The position numbers and the translations under genes are program-made. From Stratiolaelaps scimitus (lineage: Eukaryota > Arthropoda > Arachnida > Mesostigmata > Laelapidae): DNA of 64,000 nt. The notes beneath the pieces are model-generated. The model was not told the DNA's origin. It saw only the letters and a program-made list of their open reading frames with translations, and did not search any database. The stretch spans positions 558,001-622,000 of the forward strand of contig JABWDB010000034.1 of the NCBI GenBank assembly GCA_019614645.1, given 5' to 3'. Of the stretch, positions 1 through 11,653 are shown in pieces; position 1 is the stretch's first letter, and the number at the start of each line of letters is the position of its first letter.

Positions 1-1529
1 GGCCTCATAGCCCACTCTACAGACGTTATAACCTGATATATTTTCCTCGATGAAAATGACTGATGCTTCCAGTATCACTTGTTCCCACGGACCCAAAGGA
101 GTTGGTCAACAGGGAAGGCACTCTCACAAGGTGGAATCACAAATGTCAGCAGATCCGGCGACAAACGAATCCGGTTTCTGGACTAAACCCATCGTCCCTG
201 TCGAACGGAAGTGGTACGAAGAAGGACATCGATCCCTAATATTGACCCCGTTTCTCACAGGTCGTGGGACTTCTATGAAATACTCACACCAAATTCAAAA
301 TATAGAATGACTCCCATGTGCACCCTCTGCTACGCTGAAAAACCTAGCAGGTTCGAGCCCCGCCGCGTGACATATAAGAGAGCTTAAGCATTGTAAAATT
401 GCAGCTCCTTTAATAAACCAATAAAACCTTTACCTTTACCTGACAACGTGCGGCACACCTTCGACTGATGCCACCTACACAGCATTACCAAGCCAGCCGT
501 ACCGGCCCAGGCCTCAGCGTACGCGTCAACAACAATTACCTTGGAGAACGTCTGAAGTTTTCAACGACGAAAGCACGAGGGGGATGTTAGAGACAGATGT
601 CAGAACTCTATATTTAATACTTCAAACCTGCTAGCATTCAAGCTGAACGCTTATGTCGCATGAGTATAATGGGGCTCGAAACATAGCCACTTTTGATTGT
701 ATTTCGGCACTAAACCGATAAAGCTAAGAGAAATTGATTTAAGTATAGAAATACTTGAAAGGAACAAACAAAACAGATCCTCTAATATCGACTACTCGGC
801 TATTTCTGATAAGGCGTGAACTCTGCTGGTTCTAGCGCCTGTGAAAAACGTGTAAAGGCTTTACCAAGGTACTTTCTATTGAAGACTAGTAATGATGCTT
901 TAAAGTAGTTTACAATTGATAGAAAAGTAAAATACAGCATCACTTTTTTAGTTTATGCCTATCCTTTAATTAGCTGAGGAATTTCTCCCTCATTTATTAT
1001 AAATTTACTCTGATAATCCAACCTTAGCCCGCCTGGAACAAGCAAATGGATGAGAACAGAAATTTCGAGATTCTTGAGTGTCAAATAGTTCATGTCTAAG
1101 GTAAATTCGGAACCCCTTTAGCGTTGGAAGAAATTTATAGTACTTTGAAATGCCCAAACAGGTCAAATAGGTCAAATAACTAAATCGTCAAAGGTCAAGC
1201 CATCACTGTGTCTAGCTGACAGCAAATTTCGTTGCGTTTTTCTGCTGAATCTGCTTGAATGAGATGCGTAAACATCACAATAATGGAGAGGACAGTTTTA
1301 AGGACATGTCCACAGGTTCCCCCTCATATCATATCATTGACCCTAGCTCGTATAAAACAATATGTATCACGGTCTTGCTTGTACGGCCAGTCGTTGATTC
1401 AAAACCAAGACTTCGTGTGCGCAAAGTAACTTGGAACATTCCCTGCTAGCATGAAACACTTGACCGTTTCATCAAGAACGCGTTCACAAATGATCATCCA
1501 GTTCTATAATTCCAGAAACAATAAGTCAA
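1..1529. other. Intergenic, downstream of the helicase gene
   Basis: No coding exon could be supported here. An 86-codon frame at 50-310 (+) has no recognisable domain and no splice context. The stretch holds a SINE-like copy (about 341-440) and otherwise AT-rich unique DNA. An (AT)n run sits at about 1541-1571, just beyond it. Confidence 0.5.
341..440 (+). repeat. SINE-B copy 1 (tRNA-like B box, ACCTTT tail)
   Basis: A B-box-like motif GGTTCGAGCCC lies at 350-360. It is followed by a conserved body (CATATAAGAGAGCTTAAGCA, then CCTTTAATAAACCAATAAAACC) and a 3' tail of repeated ACCTTT units. The body recurs at about 4130-4187 (+), 16231-16300 (-) and 17255-17320 (-), so this is a dispersed family. 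The A box is not obvious, so this copy may be 5'-truncated. I could not find a clean target-site duplication. Confidence 0.6.
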
Positions 1530-1535
1530 TTTATT
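1530..1535 (-). promoter_or_regulatory. Polyadenylation signal of the helicase gene
   Basis: AATAAA on the minus strand (TTTATT on plus), about 170 nt beyond the helicase stop codon. It is the first canonical signal downstream of the gene. Confidence 0.5.
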
Positions 1536-1540
1536 GTAAT

Positions 1541-1571
1541 GAATATATATATGTATATATATATATATATA
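1541..1571. repeat. (AT)n microsatellite
   Basis: Run of alternating A and T with one G interruption, in the 3' UTR region of the helicase gene. Confidence 0.8.
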
Positions 1572-1707
1572 GATGTCTATCATATCCATCATTGAATCAC
1601 GCATGCTAATTCTGTATACAGCCACCCAGCCTGGCCTATCCGCCTCATGGGTCAGTGGTTCACATCGTCTCTTAATTTCCAACGCATCGCCCCCTTCGCG
1701 CCCTGTT

Positions 1708-4700
1708 CTAGCTGTTGCTTTTAACCGGTATCGGCTTGTAGATGAGGGCCTTCTTTCGTTTCTGCTCGCCACCGAGATGCTTGAATCGTGAGTCCTTGTT
1801 CTTTTTCTTCGACACCCCGACGTTGATGTCGACCCGTGGCGGTACCGCAAAACCAAACGATCGGCCAACCGCGATGAGGTCGAGGGTCTGAACATCGAAA
1901 ATTGTCTTCAGGCTGTGACTTTCATAGGCTCGCACGTATGCCTTGTAGGCCTCGCGTGCCGAACTGTAGAGGAAATAATTCTTCTGTATGAGTTTCTCGA
2001 GTTGTGGCTGAATGTTGGCGACCTTGTTCCAGCTAAACTCGAACTCCTGCATCGGTACCTTGGCCAACTTGAGGTACCGTAAGAAGCCTGCCTCCTCCGG
2101 CCGCAAGATGAGTAGGGCATGACCAACACCCCCCTCTCCTCGGGCTGTACGGCCAACACGATGAATGTACTCTTTCGGATCATCAGGAGGATCAAACTGA
2201 ACAATCCAGTCCACCTGAAAACAACCCAAAATCGATCGAGAAAACAACACCATATGCAAGGAAAAGAACGCATGAAAAAGAGCACACGATTCCGTTTAGC
2301 TTAAGTTCGATTATATTACCTATCTGTAGTATATACCAGATCACGGTAGTAGTAATACCTCATAGTAATACCTAAAAGTTAAAGGCTGAGGCCTATCAGA
2401 TAGGAAAACAGCTAAGGGTCAGCTCGAAAAAAAAAAAAAATAAAATACCAGATCACGGAAAGCGTTTTTCATTCACGGAACATTCTTCACAGAAGATTGC
2501 AGTAATCAAATAGTTATGAATAGCGCTGGCCGAAATGTTAAAACTACAGATGACTTGGGTGTAAATGTAATAATCGCATTACATCATCATGTTCTTATCA
2601 AATTTCAGTTTAAATAAGTGGCGCATACATTGTATGTTAAGGAAATAGTTCCTTGCCGGAAAATGACCACTGAGGCTTAGCGAAGCATTTTGATGAGTTT
2701 ATCAACTCATCAAGAATATAGTAGAAGCGCGATAGCTCCATCCCCTGATACCGAGACGCTCAATGGGCGCAAGGGCTGAACTGCGCTCCAGCAAGTTGTT
2801 AGACTCGCGCATAACAGACTCTCCCCTCACCCAAGTGAGTTCGATCTCACTCGACTGCTAGCTTCCTTGCCTTTTTTGAATCTCCAATTTTTCGCAACCG
2901 TTGTAACCGCATTGTTGCCAATTATCCCACTGTAGTCAGTCAGACACGAAATTGATAAAAAAAAAAGAGAAAAAGGAAACTACAGACTAATCCGACTAGA
3001 TGTAAAAACAGTTGACCTCTCACCTTGGGGATATCGAGACCCCTCGCGGCCACATCGGTGCATAGTAAGATGCCGCTGTCCGCATTCGAGAACTGGAAGA
3101 ACGTGGTCGTGCGTTTTGCCTGCTTCTGTTTGCCATGAATGGACATCACCGGCAGATCGATGTAGTTCAACAGCTCGTGGTGGTATTTGACCGAAAGGCA
3201 GGACGAGAAAAACACCATGACCTTCTTGTTTCGGTTCTTCTTCAGGAAGGTGAACAACAGCAGGAATCGCTTGTCGCTCGGGCAGACAACATAGCCCTGC
3301 TCGAGGCCAGCTACAGTGGCGTGCTCCTGTTTCTCCTCGATTCCGACCGTAATTGGCTCAGCTTTAAGTGCGGCCCTCGCGAGTTCCTCAGTCTTCTTCG
3401 TCTGCGTTGCCGAGAACAGCATTGTCTGTCGTCGTTTCGGCAATAGACGAATGATCTGCTGCATCTCTTCCTCGAAACCGATGTCGAGGATACGATCCGC
3501 CTCGTCAATGATTAGACACTGAAGGTTTTTGTACACAAAGTTCTTGGTGTTCTGGAGATGGTCGAGGAGGCGGCCGGGTGTGGCCACGAGAATGTTGACA
3601 CCCTTGCCGAGCTTGTCAGCCTCGGAGTTTCGATTCGTTCCGCCCATGACCAGACCAAACGTCTGCTGATGGAACTGTAGCAGCTCCTTTAGAACTCCGA
3701 ACGTTTGCATGGCAAGCTCACGCGTCGGGGTGATCACGATAGCGCCGGTACCGTTGCGGGGCATGAACTTCAGTTTGTGCATGAGCTCAATGGCGGGAAT
3801 GAGAAAGGCGAGCGTCTTGCCCGAGCCGGTCTTTGCATTGGCAACCATGTCGCGGCCTTCAAGGAGATGCGGGATCGCCTTGAACTGAATCTCGGTCATC
3901 TTTTCGAATCCCATCTCGGAAATACCTCGCAGGGTGTACTCAGCGACCTGTAAAAGCATCAGGGGAGAATGGATACATGGTATTACCATGCTATTGTATA
4001 ATACTTAGCCATCAAGTGACGGAGAAGAGTGGTGGGTATTGAACGAGACAATCAGAGCGGTGGCTTGGTCGACTGAATCTTTGTAAAAAAGCAGCAGGTT
4101 TTCGAAGCCAGCAACGAGACATACAAACGAACTTAAGCATTATAAAAATTGTAGTTCCTTTAATAAACTAATAAATCATTACCTTACGTCGATCTCTAAT
4201 GACAGCATTCCTATTCGCGCGCAAACATATTCGAGTGCTATACAATGCAAGCAACAATTAATAATTAATAACCACAGGGGCATACAATTAAATTATAGAA
4301 TTTATCGGTTTCGTATTATGTACATTATATTATGAGTATGAACGTACCTACTGACGTGGTTATTTCGCGGTAGTAATTCTCTTGCGATTGAAGGAGGGTC
4401 AGGAATGGGTATTTTACTTTAGTTTACACCGAAAAACTACTGTTTTCAAATATGTGTAAAAATACTACAGCTTGTGTTAATCAATCAGCTGTTGTCCAAT
4501 CCCGAATGTACCCATATACTCTAGGTGCGATGCTGTTTAGTGAATCGCGATGAACATTTCATCATGTAATGCCGAATCTACCCTAACGTTAAAGATATTT
4601 GGCCTCTGGCGGTTGCTTAATTCCGTACCTTTCCCTTGAGGCAGCTGAAGTCTTCGGATGAGAGAATTCCGGCCGATGTACCGGGGAGCTCACTTTCCTG

Positions 4701-4919
4701 AAATTCGGGAACAGCATCGCCGCCACTGTCCTCTCGTTGTCGTTTCGAACTTTCGGCAGCCTCCTGTTGATTATCCTCAACATCGCTATCCTGCTCCTCC
4801 TCGTTAATTTTTCGCTTCTTCTGCAACCGTTCCTCCTTGAATTTCTTCTGAGCCTTCTCTCGCTGTTTCAATTTGCGTTTGAGGGTCTGCTCGTGGATAG
4901 CCATATTGAAATTATTCAA
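1708..4919 (-). CDS. DDX18: DEAD-box ATP-dependent RNA helicase, DDX18/Has1 type (3 exons)
   Basis: Three exons with GT/AG borders, all phase 0: 4919-4629, 3947-3024 and 2214-1708, giving 573 aa. The first exon is a Lys/Glu-rich, coiled-coil-prone N-terminus. The core begins with the Q motif (about 107-118), then AKTGSGKT (135-142), PTREL (171-175), TPGR (220-223), DEAD (245-248), SAT (276-278), ARGLDIP (398-404) and HRVGRTARG (423-431). The C-terminal half ([20 protein letters not shown] and a basic tail) is characteristic of the Has1/pitchoune/DDX18 subfamily. Members of this family act in the nucleolus in 60S ribosomal subunit assembly. The protein is shorter than vertebrate DDX18 (about 670 aa) and nearer yeast Has1 (about 505), mainly because of a short N-terminus, so an extra upstream exon cannot be excluded. 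The ATG at 4919 is the first in frame; one at 4904 is an alternative. Confidence 0.95.
2333..2458 (+). repeat. SINE-A, 5'-truncated copy with target-site duplication
   Basis: A poly(A)-tailed element at about 2347-2444 lies in intron 2 of the helicase gene, antisense to it. It is flanked by a perfect 14-bp direct repeat ATACCAGATCACGG (2333-2346 and 2445-2458). Its body (CCTCATAGTAATACCTAAAA ... GGGTCAGCT plus A-tail) matches the 3' third of the full-length element at 18546-18811. The tRNA-like head is absent, as expected for 5' truncation during target-primed reverse transcription. Confidence 0.9.
2740..2890 (+). repeat. Possible third tRNA-like SINE
   Basis: Intron 2 of the helicase gene contains GAGTTCGATCTC (near 2838), which resembles a pol III B box, followed by a T-rich stretch. 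No second copy of the surrounding sequence was recognised and there is no clear A box, so this may be chance. Confidence 0.2.
4045..4190 (+). repeat. SINE-B copy 2
   Basis: Lies in intron 1 of the helicase gene. The 3' body (GAACTTAAGCATTATAAAAA, CCTTTAATAAACTAATAAA, ATTACCTTACG) matches the other three copies. Upstream, TGGCTTGGTCGA (about 4062) and GGTTTTCGAAGCC (about 4097) look like decayed A and B boxes, so this copy may be near full length. Confidence 0.5.
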
Positions 4920-6416
4920 CGACGATGTCCGATTATGTCACACAAGCTCACGTGGGACCTGCTCAAAATACAAGCATAATTGGTGATTATCCTTGAAATA
5001 AACAAAACTCCTACTACGATGGGTAAATGCCCGAAGAAAGATGATCCTCGACATAAATTGTTATAAACAATTAACTACATATAACGTCCCACGGCATATT
5101 GACGAATTTCTCGTGAAACCACCATGCTGTGCTCTTAATCGAAGATGTTAATTAGGTCGACTAAACGACACGTAGGTCCTAATGGGCTCCAACACGAGCT
5201 GTGTTGGTATAGGCTTTTATGAGCTATTTTTATGATGAGACTTATGTTCCGTACAATCTTGTTGTCATGCTTTACTAAACAGCTTATGAACATCGATAAT
5301 TTAAAGAAAAACTACCTGTAAACAGAATTGGGCCCGTCCAAATCAGTTTTATTTTTCCGATATTGCTATCAATCCTTCACCCTTGAATTGTACATTTACA
5401 AAGCACAATTACCGAAATGCAACGAGTTACAGCATTATAACTGGCAATAGAAGACGATTCAGCAGAAATACCAATTACACATTTTCTTTAACATAAACCG
5501 TATGGATTCGCCTTCTGAATTTCGAGCGACCAACACACTGGTATATTGATTCCTGGAGCCCAGATAACAAATCCAGATTGCTACACATTCACTGACGAGA
5601 CCCGTACCAACCTACAACAGCCCTCAACGTTCCCCAAAGAATACAGGGGAACTACTTTACCTCAAGCGGTCGCACCGCCACGAAGCCACGTCCAAGCACT
5701 TCAGAGACCAGATGTCCCCAGCAAAGGTTGGGAAAGGCGCACACAATGGGACAATTAATCGTAACACCAACTTCGAACGCGGACAGGACACAATTCCCGC
5801 TCGAGTGGTTCGCTCGCGATAATCGAACACGTGCGTCGCAGTCAAAACACAGCAGGTGGAGAGTGATGCGGCGGTACTTCGAAAAAGGCGCGAACCTGCG
5901 CGCGAACTTTTGAATTCGCAATGGTGCAAACACCACCGCCGTAACGCTAAATTTACATATATATACATGTAATATATATATATACATATAATATATATAT
6001 ACATACATATAATATATATATAGTGTGAATTGGTGCTGACTCGTGTTGTTGTTTCATGTGTATAAGTATAGGTGACCAGGGTCTGTGGCTTTTCGTGGAT
6101 GCTTCAATCTATCGAAAAATGATTACATTACTATTATCATCATTGACATGCATTATTATGTTCCCAAATTATCTGTAGAATAAATTTCACAGGTGGGGAT
6201 GTTGATCAGATGTGTTTATAAGTGCAGTTAAAATTCGGTACGTCTGCTTTATTGCTTTACCGACATTTGAGACGGTCATTCGCTGTTCAGCAAGCAGTTA
6301 GACCTGTCCTATAATACTATATAATTCCACACCATCAGTGGTCAATTTGGCCAATAATCACTAAATGAGAACTAACAACACAAAGTTTTGGAATTTTGAG
6401 AATAGAGGTTCGCTCG
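4920..6416. other. Intergenic between CUB-LDLa gene and helicase
   Basis: Contains the presumed promoter of the helicase gene, but no TATA box or other element could be assigned. Frames at 5546-6008 overlap on both strands and show no domain. A TA-rich microsatellite lies at about 5955-6022. Otherwise I see nothing. Confidence 0.5.
5955..6022. repeat. TA-rich microsatellite
   Basis: Imperfect (TA)n with regular CATA interruptions. Confidence 0.85.
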
Positions 6417-6422
6417 TTTATT
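6417..6422 (-). promoter_or_regulatory. Polyadenylation signal of CUB-LDLa gene 1
   Basis: AATAAA on the minus strand, about 96 nt past the stop codon of the reconstructed gene. Confidence 0.5.
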
Positions 6423-6517
6423 TATATCACGAACTAGTTCGGATTAATCGACAAATGTATCCCGTACCGTATTCAGTGTGGCCAGATCAATTACAATTAT
6501 CCACGCACCTCCTTCAC

Positions 6518-9288
6518 TCAGGATGAGGCGCGAAACGCTGCGAAGACGTCCGCAAGAAGCATCATCATGGGGGCGTCCACGTCAATGATTCTATCTGGCA
6601 CTAAAATAAATAACAGGCGCGATCTCCATAAGTAAGAATAGTTGCGGAGTGTTATTAATCGACGAATGTATCGTCTGTGAAATGTGAAATGGAAGACCAA
6701 TGACTGCTTCCAAGTAGGCTCCACTTTGCTATCGTTGATCCCATGTCCTATTGAAGTTTCGCCATTGTCCTATTCAGGACACGGCGAGGTGAAATCGGGC
6801 CACACGCCGTCGTGCTTATGGTACCTTAGGGTTTAGAAAAGTAGACTTTCTATGCAGCGGATATACGCCGCAAATTTATTCGAACTGCACGATGACAACT
6901 CCTCGAGGAGTTGGCCAACCTTTGTCAAGTCCCAGTGCAGTTGTTCCACCGGTCCCAGGGTTCTACGTACCTACTCAGAATTTACAATATTCCGTGGGGA
7001 AGGTTTTCGAACCTGTTGTTATTCATGAATCCGAATTGCGAATCCCAAACATACCGTTTTTACCATAGTGGCTTCCCATCGCACCACCAGGGTCACGCAT
7101 GAGAAATCACTGCGAGATTGTTATCGAATACATACGGATATACCTACATAAATACGTATAATTCTAACTATGGGATAATCGCATGTTAATCATATATATA
7201 TCATGTATAATTACGATTGCAGATTCCCCTATTTCAAATATGTTGGCAGGGCTCAGAACCCCGGTACACAATGTCTAAATCCGTGATGCCAATTGCGAAT
7301 CGCTTGTCATGGCCACCTATTTTAGGCGTTCATTTCGTATCCGATATTGCCCTTCAACTTACATCGACATATGTCATAGGACTCATCGCTTCCGTCCTCG
7401 CATTGTTCTATCCCGTCACAGACGAACTCCATCGTGAGACAGTATTTGTGTTTTCCGCCACACGTGAACTCTTCACAGGGAGGCGGTGAGCTCTAAACAA
7501 CGATTCGAACAAACGGTTGTTGTTAAATCAAAGTATATAACAACGTGAAGCCGAATCCGCGGCGTACAGGCGTCGCAAGAGACAAATATTCGTCAATATA
7601 GGATATATATATATAGATATATTGTTGATTTTGTGCGCTTCGACGTGAACATTATTATATAGAAAAATTAAGGTTGAAACAGTTGCGCTGCGAAGTTCCT
7701 TTTACAATTTGACTTTGAGCAAATTAAGAATGGCAGTGTTTCGATGAAAAACTTCGAAATGCTTTTCATGTATTGTTATCACCACCTTCTATCCTCGATT
7801 ATTAGGTATCATACCTAACGAATCATGGTATACCTTGAATACATGAAGCATGACCCTGAAGCCGTTCTTTGATCGTTCCTTCGCTGATAATATTTTGTTT
7901 CCGGTTGTGTATTTCAGAGTGACAGAATGTCCTCTCATGATTATCGCTCTCGTCTCGAACGCCGTCTGGCGACACGATAATACCCTCTGCAAGAAGATGC
8001 AAGCAGATATCAACCCCGAGCTCACTGAGGTCTATTCATAAGGTGGCATAGCATCCAAGCCGTCCAGGATTCATATAGGTGCATTTATAATAAAATTATT
8101 TGAAATTCATTTCTAGACCCACCAACGTGAAATATCTAGACATATTATATAGATAAATCAAAATACGCGGTTGAAGGACACACCCATAAAATCGAAATAG
8201 ATAATCGATTTTTTACGTGAAAAAATATATATATATATATATAATGTTAGATTAGATTCAAGAATGAGAAATTAATTCAGTTATAAAAAAGTGTTTTTTT
8301 CGTGTTTATCCTAGCGGTTCTATATTCCAGCTGAAACAGACAATCGGCGCTGTGCAAAGGTTTGTCATATATGAGAGTTTGAAGACGTGTATATAAAACT
8401 GGTGAATTGTAAATATTACACGCTACATTACGTGTACATTCAGTTATGCAACCTTAAATATAAGATGTACAATAATTAAAGCAGTAGTTAGGGTATGGGA
8501 TGTCAGACTGATGTCGTTATGGTTCCGAGGGAGGCTGACTTGTATCTATACGTGCGCATAATAATCCCCATATAATGATCCCCGGCATAAGTCAGTGCGC
8601 TCAGACCTTTGGTTTGCCAACGGCGACGTCGCCGTCATAGACGCTAAGCTCAGAATCGCATCCGAGTGACAAATACAGGAACCGCAAGTTGAACCTCTGA
8701 AGAACAGATTCAGCTTGAAACGTAACGATGCATGACTGATTCTCAGTAGCGTTCGCCGTTAGAACGGCGCCCAACGTAAGCGACTGATGTCGTTGCCGAT
8801 CGGGAACTCCCTCAACATGTGCCGTACAATATGGTGAGATGTTAACTGAAACATGGAGATGTCAAGGCATAATCAGAGCACAAGTTGAACGACAAATATC
8901 GCGCCCAGTGTACAGAGTTATCAGCTGGTAGGGTCTCATTCGTAGACGTCTGACTAGAAACGAACTAACTGACATGAACTGAACTGATATGAACCAAATA
9001 TGAACGGAAGTCAACGTACGAGCACCTTTCCATCGAGAATAGAATGAACAATCGGCACCCATCGAGACAACAGCTGCGGTTGTATGTCGCGTTCGCACAA
9101 CCAATCCCACTGACAACTCGTACGGGTCGTACTGGTGGTATCGGTTAACGCGGATCGAGACACGGGGACGTCGTTAGGAATAATTACTCACGTTGAGGTA
9201 GTTTGACGGGAAGATAGTCTTGGCTCTTGGTTGGTGCTGTGCACGACACCCACACAGCAAGATAGATAAGGGTTGGCCATCTCCTCAT
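6518..9288 (-). CDS. Secreted CUB-LDLa protein, 5 exons (paralogue 1)
   Basis: Reconstructed from short exons with matching phases: 9288-9192 (signal peptide, ends phase 1), 8845-8607, 7986-7834, 7492-7363 (ends phase 1) and 6600-6518 (stop), giving 233 aa. Donors are GTGAGT, GTCTGA, GTATAC and GTAAGT; all acceptors are YAG. Residues 1-22 form a signal peptide (TLIYLAVWVSC core). Exons 2 and 3 make a CUB domain with four cysteines and the motif LSLGCDSELSVYDG, closing with NGFRVML. Exon 4 is an LDL-receptor class A module with six Cys and the calcium loop CDGIEQCEDGSDE. The last exon encodes a short tail (PDRIIDVDAP...) with no transmembrane segment, so the product is predicted secreted. CUB and LDLa modules usually mediate protein-protein binding; the ligand is unknown. 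A further exon in the 762-bp last intron cannot be excluded. The paralogue at 17372-19516 repeats the exon phases, which supports the model. Confidence 0.85.
6829..7068 (+). CDS. Candidate short proline-rich ORF (doubtful)
   Basis: An open frame with an ATG at 6892 and a stop at 7066-7068 encodes 58 aa rich in Pro, Val and Ser (starts MTTPRGVGQPL). The frame is open upstream to 6829, where CCTTAG could be a splice acceptor. It lies on the strand opposite the last intron of the CUB-LDLa gene. I recognise no domain and no partner exon, so it may be non-coding. Confidence 0.15.
   Translation, partial: GFRKVDFLCSGYTPQIYSNCTMTTPRGVGQPLSSPSAVVPPVPGFYVPTQNLQYSVGKVFEPVVIHESELRIPNIPFLP
8224..8244. 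repeat. (AT)n microsatellite
   Basis: Alternating AT run inside intron 2 of CUB-LDLa gene 1. Confidence 0.8.
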
Positions 9289-11653
9289 CGTCCATATTCT
9301 GGTGTTGAGCACTTGAGTCATGGCTCTCTCTCTCTCTCTACCAAGCGATGCTGATGGAGAATCCCCGGTCCCACAATTATTGTTGTTCCCCAGCAGGTGA
9401 TTGCACAAAATCGATCAATTGTCACTAAATCATCAAATCTATAAACCGCAAAATTGTTATCGCATTTATTAATTGCCAAGTGTACAACTACCAAGGAATA
9501 TTCAATTAATTCCGGTACGACAAAATTTCTAGTGCGATTTGTCGAGATGCTACTCGATGCTAGCTCAAAGTATAGCACGAATGTAATTTCCGTTTGCTAT
9601 TGGCTCCCGGTCGGTTCATTCTCGTTAATATACCTCACTCGAAGCTGGACAGCGTTCGCAACGTGAGCGTTAACCCGTCGACAGCTCGAAGCACAATGAT
9701 CATACACTCCCAGGTGTCATGGGCTAAAATACCTCGGAGATTGTCTTGTTGCTGGTTTTAGCGTGACGTCTAGCCGCGGTCGTTGGCTTTCGCGCTTTGG
9801 CGCGGCCTTGGAACAGATGAACAGAGCGATATTTCTTCTTGGGTTGAGTGCCGCGCCACCGCCAGTCACTGCGAAACGCCAGTGTACACATAGGCAGCTT
9901 TGTTTCCGTTGTTATTATTATTACTGCTATCACGGTTGCCTACTACGACGTGAGGGGTCTTTTTGATTTTATATAGTTCGATATTAGTGTCTACATGTAC
10001 GTATCGTACGATCCGATCCGTACGGGACACTCAGACAGACCTATGCCATTCGGTGAATGTCGAATCCACGTTTAGCGGTTGCAAACGTCACCTTCCAGTG
10101 ACAATCGTTAACTAATTAACTGAGCGTTCGCGTCGTCGATAGCGTTGCTTGATCGGCATCTTGATGCTGTTTGTCCCTTGCGCGGATCTACTCGGTGCGT
10201 GTTAGGCGCTCCTCGATCGCTAGAGTGTGATACAGCAGTTGTGTGTCTAAATATGTGGGACATCAGTGTGCTCTATATACGTTTAAAGTGAAATATAATA
10301 TGGTGAGTGTCCTGAAATCAAGTGCCTTCGGAGGCTGCCGAACGCTCACCGGCTCACAGGAAAAACGCTTGATATATTCGACCTTCTGCCGAAAATTGTT
10401 CTTACATCGACAATACGACGATACGTTATACAGGGTGTCAAAAACTCACGCAGTCTTATGGGAGCGCTAACAAAGTTCAACATTTTAAGCACACCCCGCT
10501 TTCGAACGCACTAGTCAAGACTTTACATTGTGATACGTCCACTTAGTTTTATTAAAATTATCCCCACTCTGCACTACTTGGTTAGTTAATATACGGCAAA
10601 TATGTTAACATCATATTCATCTAAAATGTCCGGTATTGGTATATTTGGTATAGGCAAATCAATATCTGCCTTCTCAATTGAGAGCAGTAGGTGTTGATGC
10701 ATGCTTTGCAGTGGCTTTGGTTTATTTAATATTCACATTTATCGCCTTATCGACCCGTAAAGTTATACGAGCCCTTGAACATCCCTGTATCTGAATATAT
10801 CACTATTCTATATCCTTTGCTCTGCTCTCCAATCTGTGTCAGGCTAGGGAATATGTTTCAATTAATTATGGTTAGTATTATAGTATTGTTGGTATAACAG
10901 TTGTAATGCGTTATAAAATATACAATAATTAGAGAACTACTTTGGACAGGGTCCCGGTAGTAGTACTACTAGTACTATAACATATTCACTGTCATTACTC
11001 AGAAATGCCACAATATGCACAATAGCCGCGTATAATATATTATAATAAATAGTCTATAAACCATAATAATAGCTAGTGCATCAGCGTACCGGTACCGCCA
11101 TTATCGTCACCTCGAAGCGCTGATGAATAGTGGCTTGTTCTCGCGATACGGAAATGTAACATCGATCGCCTACACATGTACATACGTTCGAAATAGTGTA
11201 ACACACATCTCAGGACACCATGTCTGGCCGTATGTCTTCTGTATCGCACAGAAGGGGCGTTGGCCTCAGAGATGACATTTTATATAGCAACGCTGATATT
11301 GTAGATATGTCATCACGTATTTCGTTATCATCAGCCGTAGGGATACTCCTATGCAGATGGTTAGTATCAAGGATATTGTATGCACTCACGCAAACACGTA
11401 CAGCGCAGGGTGACATGGAATAAATTGATTTCATTTGTCCACGATACGAGGAACATTTGAGAAATATCGGCGGTAACTTTAACGAATTCATTTAGCGAAT
11501 TTCATTCCGTGTACGCCTTTCTCGATGCAGGTTAGGTTCGAAGAAGGAGCCACCAGGTTGAGCCAATCGCAATACCGGCCTTGACATTTGTTGTGCCCAC
11601 CTCATCACACATGTGTGTGTCAAGTGTCAGAGGTAACGATCGCTGATTTTGAG
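9289..11653. other. Intergenic between CUB-LDLa gene 1 and gustatory receptor (divergent promoters)
   Basis: The two genes are transcribed away from each other, so both promoters should lie here. A (CT)n run at about 9323-9341 sits in the 5' leader of the CUB-LDLa gene. At about 10299 an ATG directly followed by GTGAGT on plus could be a start-codon-only first exon, but no continuing exon was found. Basic minus-strand frames at 9724-9933 have no recognisable domain. Confidence 0.4.

Noticed and set aside
7789..8041. Plus-strand frame 7850-8041 as a terminal exon
   Set aside because: The minus strand here encodes the second half of the CUB domain with consistent splice sites.
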